A stretch of 35,176 bases of DNA from contig JAIPEJ010000007.1 of NCBI GenBank assembly GCA_021737225.1, positions 1 to 35,176 of the forward strand, written 5' to 3'. The notes under the pieces are model-generated. The model was not told the DNA's origin and searched no databases. It was given only the letters and a program-made list of their open reading frames with translations. This document shows, in pieces, positions 24,076 to 31,225 of this stretch (position 1 is its first letter; each line of letters opens with the position of its first letter). The position numbers and the translations under genes were made by a program. This DNA comes from Desulfobacteraceae bacterium. GTDB taxonomy: Bacteria; Desulfobacterota; Desulfobacteria; Desulfobacterales; Desulfosalsimonadaceae.

Positions 24076-25420
24076 GGATCTGAACCTGCCGGTAGACTTC
24101 GCCCTTGAGCTTTAATTCCTTTTCCACGGAATTGATGGAATGAATCACGGTGGCGTGCATCCGGTTAAACTTTCTGCCGATTGCCTGAAGCGGGGCGCCG
24201 GTATGCCGGCGGGACAGAAAAATGGCTACCTGGCGGGACCTGACCACGGATTTCTTGCGGGACTTGGAAACCATGTCCTTGACCGGAACCCCGAACTCCT
24301 TTGCCACCAGCTTGGTGATGGAATCGATTGTAATGGTCTTTTTACTGGAAACAATATTTTTGACCACCTGCTCGGCCAGATTCAGATCAATGGGCTCGCC
24401 CATCAGGCAGGACCGGGAAGCCACCCCGATTAATCCGTTTTCCAGCTGACGCACGTTGTCTGTCAGCTCGCCGGCCATATACTCGGCCACTTCCCTGGGC
24501 AGGCAGAGGCCCTTGCATTCGGCCTTGCGCATCAGGATTCGCACGCGGGTCTGGAAATCCGGGGGCTCGATCACGGTCATCATGCTCTGCCCGAGCCTGG
24601 AGACCAGTTGATCGCTCATTTTCGGGATTTCCGCAGGAGAGGCGGTACTGGAGAAAATCAGCTTTTTACCGGATTCATACAGATGATCCAGCATGATGGC
24701 CAGCTCGCTCTGGGTGCGGGTTCTGCCCGATAGCATGTGAATTTCCTCAAGCAGCAGCACATCGCAGCCCTCCCGGTAACGCCGCTTGAAGGTGTCCATG
24801 GAATTGCTCTTGATGGAATGGACCATCTCGTTTGTAAAATCCTCGGCACTCATGTAATAAACCCTTTCCCTCGGATATGCCGAAAGGATCTTGTGACCCA
24901 CGGCCTGGGAAAGATGGCTTTTTCCCAGGCCTGTTCTTGAAAGCAGAAACAGGGAATTGAAATCCGACTGTTTGCTGGCGGCCAGGGTGAAGGCCGCCTG
25001 GTAGGCCAGGTTGCAGTTGTTTCCCACCACAAACCGGTCAAACGTGTAGTCCCGCCGCAATATCCGGCCGTTCATGGGCTGGGCCGAAACTCCGGGCAGG
25101 GAAAGCTGTCTTTCCCTTTCGGTACCTCGCGGCCGCCTTTTCCGGGCGGCGGCATCCGGTGCCGACTCTTCCTGCTGGCTGGTCTGGACCTGCAGGGAGA
25201 TCTGCATCTGCCGGCCCGCCTCCCGGCAGAGTTCATGGTTGATTAACCCCACGTAATTTGCCATAATCCGTTTTTTCATAAAGAAATTCGGGCAGCCCAG
25301 CACCAGGTTATCGTCTTCTGTGGCCTGAAGGTAGCTGATCGGCTCAATCCAGAGACGGTAGACATTGGACGATACCTGGTTTTTAATCGCGGTTTTGACA
25401 TTGTTCCACACGGTTTCCAT
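24044..25420 (-). CDS. dnaA: Divergent DnaA-family replication initiator
   Basis: A 458-residue protein with all DnaA domains: N-terminal domain I (VWNNVKTAIKNQVSSNVYRLWI, 4-25), a charged linker (80-118), the AAA+ domain (about 120-335) and the C-terminal HTH (about 365-455). The domain order and DYTFDRFVVGNNCNLAYQAA are typical, but key motifs deviate. Walker A is SRTGLGKS (161-168) instead of GGVGLGKT, Walker B has LLLEEIHML instead of LIDDIQFL, and the DNA-binding signature reads FNRMHATVIHS (418-428) where RDHTTVxH is usual. Arg275 (SRLG) and Arg324 (VRQLE) are kept. This may be a second DnaA paralog or the lineage's only one. GGAG precedes ATG at 25420. Confidence 0.88.
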   Translation of the reverse strand: METVWNNVKTAIKNQVSSNVYRLWIEPISYLQATEDDNLVLGCPNFFMKKRIMANYVGLINHELCREAGRQMQISLQVQTSQQEESAPDAAARKRRPRGTERERQLSLPGVSAQPMNGRILRRDYTFDRFVVGNNCNLAYQAAFTLAASKQSDFNSLFLLSRTGLGKSHLSQAVGHKILSAYPRERVYYMSAEDFTNEMVHSIKSNSMDTFKRRYREGCDVLLLEEIHMLSGRTRTQSELAIMLDHLYESGKKLIFSSTASPAEIPKMSDQLVSRLGQSMMTVIEPPDFQTRVRILMRKAECKGLCLPREVAEYMAGELTDNVRQLENGLIGVASRSCLMGEPIDLNLAEQVVKNIVSSKKTITIDSITKLVAKEFGVPVKDMVSKSRKKSVVRSRQVAIFLSRRHTGAPLQAIGRKFNRMHATVIHSINSVEKELKLKGEVYRQVQILEKKLESGSD

Positions 25421-26012
25421 GGGGCCATCTCCATTTCACAAATCACAGGATAAACAGAATACAATAAACAACCAAATCAGTAATGGATATGAGATGTCTC
25501 TTTCAAAAATCAATGACATCAGAACCGGTTCTGATGACAAAAAAATCACGGCAGGGATATAAATTAAGTATTATCGTGTCGGGAAAATCAGGTTGAGGGG
25601 GACCCTCCATCAGATTGGGTTCCTGTATAATACAACGGCCGCCATTAGATCAAGTTCGATGAGAAACGGTTTTGCCGATTTTAAAAAACCCGGCCGGAGC
25701 TTTGTGAACAATTTTATATGTTCCGGAATCCTTGAACAATCAATCCGAAATAGTACAACTACTAAATTCAACGGCAAAATCTGTTTGACATGAATTTGTA
25801 ACATTCATGGGACCCTTTTTCATTTCCGCCAAAAAGTAACGGCTCTGGCGGTTTGTCACAAACTTTCATTTTCTTCAAATTTCGTTTCTTTTTATGGGCA
25901 AACAGTATTTACCGGGAGAATGGCAAGTTAGAAATATTCAATAAAAAATCAATATATTATAATTCGGCCAGAACGCCCCTGGCCATGATCGCCAAATTAC
26001 GGGAAAAACGCC
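25421..26012. other. AT-rich 592-bp intergenic region between dnaA-like and namZ-like genes
   Basis: This stretch is much richer in A+T than its surroundings and has no convincing gene: short ORFs at 25593-25793 (plus) and 25610-25804 (minus) match nothing I recognise. It holds a 20-bp palindrome (25517-25536), a CATGAAT-7-ATTCATG hairpin (25789-25809) and an isolated TATAAT at 25626-25631 without a -35. No clear TTATCCACA-type DnaA box cluster was found, so an origin is not supported. Confidence 0.6.
25517..25536. promoter_or_regulatory. Perfect 20-bp palindrome upstream of the dnaA-like gene
   Basis: CATCAGAACCGGTTCTGATG is identical to its reverse complement. It lies 97 bases upstream of the dnaA-like start, in AT-rich sequence. 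Its size and symmetry fit a binding site for a dimeric HTH protein; the protein is unknown. Confidence 0.5.
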
Positions 26013-27191
26013 ATGCAAAAGGTTCAAACCGGACTGGAAAACCTGATCCATAACCCGCCGGCCGAGCTCGGGAAAAAACGCCTGGCACTGCTGTGCAACC
26101 CCGCTTCCGTGGACAGCCGTTTTCGCCATGCCCGGGATCTCATTGACCGCCGGTTTCCGGGGGCGCTGAAAACCCTGTTTTCCCCCCAGCACGGCTTTTT
26201 TGCCGAAAAACAGGACAACATGGTCGAGTCCGATGACCTGACCGATGGCCGGCTGTCCGTCCCGGCATTCAGCCTGTACGGCGCCACCCGCACCCCCACC
26301 GAGACCATGCTGGACCAATTCGATGTGCTCATCGTGGACCTGCAGGACGTGGGCACCCGGGTTTATACCTTTTTTACCACCCTGTCATATTGCATGGAGG
26401 CCGCCGCAAAAACGGGGAAAAGCGTGCTTATCGCAGACCGGCCCAATCCCGTGGGCGGGGTGCAGGTGGCGGGAAATTGCCTGAACCCGGAATACGCCTC
26501 TTTTGTGGGCCGCTATCCCATTCCCATGCGTCACGGGCTGACCATCGGCGAGTATGCCAGCTATATAAACCAAGCCTTCGACATCGGGTGCGATCTGTCG
26601 GTGATCCCCATGAAAGGCTGGAAACGGGGGATGTACTTTGACGCTACGGGCCTTGCATGGATCGCTCCCTCACCCAATCTCCCCACACCCGCATCGGTAC
26701 AGGTCTATCCGGGCCAGGTTATCTGGGAGGAGACCAACATCTCCGAAGGCCGCGGCACCGCCCTGCCGTTTGAACTCTTCGGCGCGCCGTTTCTGGAAAC
26801 CGATGCCGTGCGGCAGGCCCTGGGCGGCACGTCAATCTCCGGGGCCGTGCTCCGGCCGGCCGTGTTTGAACCCACCTCGGGCAAATGGGCGCAAACCCCG
26901 TGCAGCGGATTTCAAATCCATGTCACGGACCGGTATCAATTCGAGCCTTACACGACAAGCCTGCAACTGCTTTCCGCGATCCTGGCGCGCCACCCGGACG
27001 AACTCGCATGGAAGGCGCCGCCTTATGAATACGAGTGGGAAAAGCTTCCCTTTGACCTGATTACCGGTGATCCGGAAATTCGCCGGCAACTGCATGCAGG
27101 GGCGGACGTGGCGGAAATGGCCCGCGCCTGGCAGCCGGAAGTGCAGAAATACCTACGGGAGGCCCGGCGGTTTTACCTTTATGAAGAATAA
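26013..27191 (+). CDS. namZ: DUF1343 / NamZ-type exo-beta-N-acetylmuramidase
   Basis: Family protein of 392 residues; characterised members (NamZ, GH171) release MurNAc from the non-reducing end of peptidoglycan fragments. Conserved blocks are CNPASVD (28-34), LFSPQHGFFAEKQDNM (55-70), LIVDLQDVGTRVYTF (106-120), LIADRPNP (139-146), APSPNLPTP (218-226) and EETNISEGRGT (239-249). No signal peptide is seen with ATG at 26013, unlike secreted members, which suggests that it acts in the cytoplasm on imported muropeptides, unless the true start differs. A MurU-AmgK fusion that would use free MurNAc lies 4 kb downstream on the same strand. Confidence 0.9.
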   Translation: MQKVQTGLENLIHNPPAELGKKRLALLCNPASVDSRFRHARDLIDRRFPGALKTLFSPQHGFFAEKQDNMVESDDLTDGRLSVPAFSLYGATRTPTETMLDQFDVLIVDLQDVGTRVYTFFTTLSYCMEAAAKTGKSVLIADRPNPVGGVQVAGNCLNPEYASFVGRYPIPMRHGLTIGEYASYINQAFDIGCDLSVIPMKGWKRGMYFDATGLAWIAPSPNLPTPASVQVYPGQVIWEETNISEGRGTALPFELFGAPFLETDAVRQALGGTSISGAVLRPAVFEPTSGKWAQTPCSGFQIHVTDRYQFEPYTTSLQLLSAILARHPDELAWKAPPYEYEWEKLPFDLITGDPEIRRQLHAGADVAEMARAWQPEVQKYLREARRFYLYEE

Positions 27192-27224
27192 AAAAAAAGC
27201 GATTGCATAGCAAGAAAGGCTGTT

Positions 27225-27917
27225 ATGAGTCAAAACGAAGTGCCCGGCTGGAAACGGATGCGGTTTAAGGGCAACAAGGTTTGGATGGAAGTCGATGATT
27301 CGGGACACCCGGTTGTCGCCGACAAAAAGGTACGGATCAAATACCAGCTCGATCAGTCCCATGAATACCGGGTGAGCCCGAAAAGCCTCACCGAGCTGGA
27401 CCAGCAGCCGCAGGAAAACCTGGGGAAAAAGCCCCGGACCGGATCGGCGAAGCCGGCCGGAAAGACCCGGGGATCCGATACCCGAACGGAAAAAACGACC
27501 ACCGGCCGGGATGCGGTGGTCATCTATACCGACGGCGCCGCATCAGGCAACCCCGGCCCTTCCGGCATCGGCGCAGTACTGCGCTACGGCGGGAAGACAA
27601 AGGAGATCTCGAAATACATCGGGGTCGCCACCAACAATGTCGCCGAACTCGAGGCGGTGCGGGCCGCGCTGTCCGCGTTAAAAAGAAAGGATTTGCCGGT
27701 CTGGCTCTACACCGACAGCAGTTATGTCCACGGCCTGCTCGTGCTGGGCTGGCAGGCGAAAAAAAATCCGGAGCTGGTCGAAAAAGTCCGAAAGCTGGTA
27801 AGGCAGTTCAAAGACATTGAAATTGTCAAGGTCCGGGGGCATGACGGGGTTGCCGACAATGAGCAGGCCGATTTTCTGGCCACCTCGGCGATCAAAAACC
27901 AGGCGGACAGAACATAA
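27225..27917 (+). CDS. rnhA: Ribonuclease HI with an extra N-terminal domain
   Basis: Degrades RNA in RNA-DNA hybrids. The catalytic domain occupies residues 96-230 with the four acidic residues D103 (YTDGAASGNPGPSG), E141 (NVAELEAV), D164 (YTDSSYV) and D216 (NEQADFLA), and GHDG at 205-208 in the flexible loop. Before it comes a domain of about 50 residues (WKRMRFKGNKVWMEVDDSG..., VRIKYQ) and a basic linker rich in Lys, Pro and Thr (60-95). The N-terminal piece is not the classical hybrid-binding domain in any way I recognise. The gene follows namZ by 33 bases and ends against a terminator that serves the opposite strand. Confidence 0.93.
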   Translation: MSQNEVPGWKRMRFKGNKVWMEVDDSGHPVVADKKVRIKYQLDQSHEYRVSPKSLTELDQQPQENLGKKPRTGSAKPAGKTRGSDTRTEKTTTGRDAVVIYTDGAASGNPGPSGIGAVLRYGGKTKEISKYIGVATNNVAELEAVRAALSALKRKDLPVWLYTDSSYVHGLLVLGWQAKKNPELVEKVRKLVRQFKDIEIVKVRGHDGVADNEQADFLATSAIKNQADRT

Positions 27918-27948
27918 AAAACCCCGCAAACGCAAGGCGCGCGGGGCT
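27916..27948 (-). terminator. Intrinsic terminator of the small minus-strand gene
   Basis: On the minus strand CCCCGC (27941-27946 complement) pairs with GCGGGG (27922-27927 complement), followed directly by TTTTTT (complement of 27916-27921). It lies about 40 bases after the stop at 27986 and overlaps the rnhA stop codon by two bases. In the plus direction the T tract is missing, so it is a weaker terminator for rnhA. Confidence 0.65.
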
Positions 27949-27985
27949 TAATCGCAAAAGGCGCTTATTTATCAGCAAAAGGCGA

Positions 27986-28279
27986 TTACTTTTCCGTTTT
28001 GAGCTGCTCGATCTCTTTTTTCAGTTCTTCATTTTCCTTGCGGTACTTTTCCGCGTCGCTTTCCGCCGGTGTGGAATCGGCAACACCCGGCTCCACGCCG
28101 CTTTCTTTCTGCCAGGTATCCTTGAGCTCGTCAAACCCCAGGTAAAGGGCCAGACAGCCGCCGAGAAGCAGCATCACTGGAATGGCACCAGCCAGAAGCG
28201 TCAGAAAGTCGTCAAACCAGACTGCCAAACCGATCACACCAATCACGGCCGCGACCGCACCGCCAATTAAAGTCTTCAT
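27986..28279 (-). CDS. Small membrane protein with C-terminal coiled coil, unknown function
   Basis: A 97-residue protein with two hydrophobic segments (about 4-21 and 27-48, the second GAIPVMLLLGGCLALYLGF) and a charged C-terminal stretch ending in a short coiled coil (EKYRKENEELKKEIEQLKTEK, from residue 77). I do not recognise a family. It is a single-gene unit against the flanking plus-strand genes, with a very strong ribosome-binding site (AAAGGAGGAAG) before ATG at 28279 and its own downstream terminator, which argues that it is real and expressed. Confidence 0.7.
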   Translation of the reverse strand: MKTLIGGAVAAVIGVIGLAVWFDDFLTLLAGAIPVMLLLGGCLALYLGFDELKDTWQKESGVEPGVADSTPAESDAEKYRKENEELKKEIEQLKTEK

Positions 28280-28585
28280 AACCCTACTTCCTCCTTTTTT
28301 TTAAAAAATTCATGACCGCATCACAATATCGATTCGCCCGATTGGCAGGACATTGCAGGGAAACATCAATCCCTCTACCACAGACGATTCCGCGAAGCAA
28401 GCAAAAACCCCGCAGCACCCCCCGGTGCCTGATACCGCATGGCCTGCCTGCTGTCCCGACTCCGGTTTCGCGCTTGAAAACCCGTTCATAACCTGTTATT
28501 TATGCGAAATCACCAAAACTTTTTTACGGTCTAAAATATGGTTCAGCCTGCTTTGCTAATACAAATATAAAACGGTAAAATCATC
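28280..28585. other. Divergent intergenic region (306 bp), no gene seen
   Basis: It separates the minus-strand small membrane protein from plsB and must hold promoters in both directions. A GCACC-CCCC-GGTGC hairpin is near 28415. The second half is AT-rich. A plus ORF from a TTG at 28353 is proline- and cysteine-rich without a ribosome-binding site and is not accepted. Confidence 0.5.
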
Positions 28586-31225
28586 ATGCCACTGATTCCA
28601 GGCAGAATCCGAAAAAACAGGAAACGCCCGAGCGCCGCGGACACCGGCAAATCCGAAGAGCAGCCCTTTTTCTGCTATCTTCCGCCACAGACGGGATTGC
28701 TGGCCGGACTGATCCGCACCGTACTGTTCATGCGCCCGAAAATCGATCCGGACCTGCAAAAAACCTTAAAAGAACTCAAAAGCGCCGGCGTCATTGTTTT
28801 TGTCAACAAGTACCGAAGCCAGTTCGATTATTTCTTTTACCACCTCCGATTCCGGCACCAGGGCCTGCCCCACCCGGACCTGGGATTTGATTACCGGACG
28901 TTTTTCTGGCAGCCCTCAAAAAGACTGGTCAAAGGATTTTATTTTTATCTTAAACACCTCCTGAAACATTTTCAACTGCCGGATCCATATCAAAGGCACT
29001 ATTACCGCGATATGCTGCTGGAAGGCCATTGCGGGCTGGTCTCGCTCATTGAGGAAAAGGGGGTTTACAACCGGTTGGTGGAGTCAAGAACCGACCCCCT
29101 CGAATACCTGATTGACATGCAAAAATACATTGATGTGCCGGTTTACCTGGTCCCGCAGATCATTCTCTACGACACGGCCCCGCAATCGGCCCGGCTGTCC
29201 CTTCTGGACATCATCTTCGGCACCCGGGAAAAACCCGGGCGGCTGCGCAGGCTCTTCATGTTAATGACCCGGCCCGGCAAAATCCTGGTCGAGTCCCCCG
29301 AACCGGTGTGTATCCGGGACTACCTGGAAAGCCGGGATCTGGGCGATATGGACCAGGCCCAGCAGGCCATGTCTCTGCGCCGCTACCTTGTGGACCAGAT
29401 CAACCGGCACCGGCAGTCCATTACCGGCCCCGTTCTAAAATCCCGCGTTGAAATCATGCAGGAAGTGCTCACCAGCCGGGAAACGCAGCAAGCGATCACC
29501 GAATACGCCCGGGAAGAGGATGTTTCCATCCACCTGGCCCAGAAGGAGGCCGGCAAACTTCTCGACGAAATTGCAGCCAATTACAACCTGAAGGTCATCC
29601 GGATATTTGACATTTCGCTGCGCTGGATCCTCCGGGCCATGTTTGACGGGATGGTGGTGGACTACGAGGGGTTAAACCGTATCCGGCAGGCCTCCAAAAA
29701 AGGCCCCTTGCTGCTGGTGCCCTGCCATAAGAGCCATCTGGATTACCTGATCATCTCCTTTGTCTTTTTCCACAACAACCTGCCCTGCCCGCACATTGCC
29801 GCGGGCAGAAACCTTTCTTTCTGGCCGATCGGCCCGCTTTTCCGCGGGGGCGGCGCCTTTTTCATCCGCCGCACCTTCAAGGGCGATCCCCTGTATCCCA
29901 AGGTGTTTTCCGCCTACCTGCACAAGATCCTGGAAGAGGGTTTTCACGTGGAGTTTTTTCCGGAAGGCGGCAGAAGCCGCACCGGCAAGCTGCTGACACC
30001 CAAGATCGGCTTTTTGTCCCTCGTGGTGGATGCCTTTATGAAAAGCAACTGGGAAGACATGCAGTTTGTCCCCATTTACATCGGCTATGACCGGGTACTG
30101 GAGGAAAAGGCATACGTCCACGAGATGGAAGGCGGGAAAAAGCGCCCGGAAAATCTCGGCGGCGTGCTCAGGGCGCGCAAATTTTTAAAGAAAAAATACG
30201 GCAAGATCTATATCAACTTCCATGAACCCTTTTCCATGAGGGAGCACTTCGGAGCGGATCAAACCGATTATCCCCGGCTTGCGCGCGAAAATCAAAAAGA
30301 ACAGCTGTATGATTTCGGCAAAAAAATTATCAGCGCCATTAACAGCGAATCCGTGGTCACGCCGCACGGGGTGGTATCTGCGGCCATCCTCAACTGCTCG
30401 CAAAAACGCATCTATTACAGACAATTGATCGCCAATGCGGAAACATACATACATTACCTGCTTTACCAGAACATCAAGCTGACCGATACCCTGTACATGG
30501 ACCGCCACGGCGCCTTTGACAGCGTGCTTGACACGCTGGTATCAAACAAGGTGCTTGAAAAGGCCGCCTCGAGCAGCCCGAACGATGCCCCGGCAAATCC
30601 CATTTTCAAGATCCAGGAAAACCGCCGTCCCAACCTGGAATACTACAAGAACAACGGGGTGATCCACTTTATCCCGGCGGCATACACGGCGCTTTCCGTG
30701 CTGGCCCTGGATTCCTTTCAGTTTACAGTGGAAAGCACCTATCCCCATTACGAATTTTTGAAGGAATTCTTTTCCGCGGAATTCATTTTCGATCCGGGCG
30801 ATTCCACGGAAAACGCGGTGGCAGACAACCTGAACGCCTTTATCGACGATGCCATCCTCACCCCGCATCCCGACATGGCAGACACCTATAACCTGACCTC
30901 TGCGGGTTACCGGAAGCTCAACCTGTTTGCCGGGTTTTTAACCCCTTATTTCGAATCCTACTGGGTGGTGCTCAACTTCTACAGGCGATATGTCCGAAAA
31001 TCCATACTGGATTTCAAAGATTACACCCGAAAGATCCAGGGTATGGGAAACCGCATGTACAGGCGCAATGAAATCCTCCGCAAGGAAGCCCTGTCCAGGA
31101 TGAACTATAAAAACGCCGTGAACTGCTTTGTGGAAAACGGGCTGACCAACCCGGAAAAGGACAAGGAACTGCTGGAAACCTATGTGGAAAACGTGCAGTT
31201 TTACCGGCGCTATCTGCCGACGTAA
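28586..31225 (+). CDS. plsB: Glycerol-3-phosphate acyltransferase, PlsB type
   Basis: Membrane-associated enzyme of the first step of phospholipid synthesis, sn-glycerol-3-phosphate to 1-acyl-G3P, 879 residues. Acyltransferase motifs are clear: HKSHLD with H381 and D386 (HX4D), GGGAFFIRRTFKG, VEFFPEGGRSRTGK (about 454-467) and VPIYIGYDRVLE. The N-terminal ~350 residues and the C-terminal ~300 residues correspond to the flanking PlsB domains; length is close to the proteobacterial norm (about 800). The ribosome-binding site before ATG at 28586 is weak. The stop TAA at 31223-31225 is followed at once by the ATG of the next gene, so the two are probably coupled. Confidence 0.93.
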   Translation: MPLIPGRIRKNRKRPSAADTGKSEEQPFFCYLPPQTGLLAGLIRTVLFMRPKIDPDLQKTLKELKSAGVIVFVNKYRSQFDYFFYHLRFRHQGLPHPDLGFDYRTFFWQPSKRLVKGFYFYLKHLLKHFQLPDPYQRHYYRDMLLEGHCGLVSLIEEKGVYNRLVESRTDPLEYLIDMQKYIDVPVYLVPQIILYDTAPQSARLSLLDIIFGTREKPGRLRRLFMLMTRPGKILVESPEPVCIRDYLESRDLGDMDQAQQAMSLRRYLVDQINRHRQSITGPVLKSRVEIMQEVLTSRETQQAITEYAREEDVSIHLAQKEAGKLLDEIAANYNLKVIRIFDISLRWILRAMFDGMVVDYEGLNRIRQASKKGPLLLVPCHKSHLDYLIISFVFFHNNLPCPHIAAGRNLSFWPIGPLFRGGGAFFIRRTFKGDPLYPKVFSAYLHKILEEGFHVEFFPEGGRSRTGKLLTPKIGFLSLVVDAFMKSNWEDMQFVPIYIGYDRVLEEKAYVHEMEGGKKRPENLGGVLRARKFLKKKYGKIYINFHEPFSMREHFGADQTDYPRLARENQKEQLYDFGKKIISAINSESVVTPHGVVSAAILNCSQKRIYYRQLIANAETYIHYLLYQNIKLTDTLYMDRHGAFDSVLDTLVSNKVLEKAASSSPNDAPANPIFKIQENRRPNLEYYKNNGVIHFIPAAYTALSVLALDSFQFTVESTYPHYEFLKEFFSAEFIFDPGDSTENAVADNLNAFIDDAILTPHPDMADTYNLTSAGYRKLNLFAGFLTPYFESYWVVLNFYRRYVRKSILDFKDYTRKIQGMGNRMYRRNEILRKEALSRMNYKNAVNCFVENGLTNPEKDKELLETYVENVQFYRRYLPT

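Noticed and set aside
25626-25631. TATAAT as a promoter of namZ
   Set aside because: No -35 at suitable spacing and no extended -10; it is nearly 400 bases from the gene.
25593-25804. Short overlapping ORFs on both strands in the AT-rich gap
   Set aside because: No recognisable similarity, poor start signals; kept only as part of the intergenic description.
25421-26012. Replication origin beside the dnaA-like gene
   Set aside because: No cluster of DnaA boxes could be found by eye, and the adjacent genes are not those of a typical origin.
28353-28559. Plus-strand ORF with several Cys and Pro
   Set aside because: TTG start, no ribosome-binding site, and it fills the divergent promoter region.
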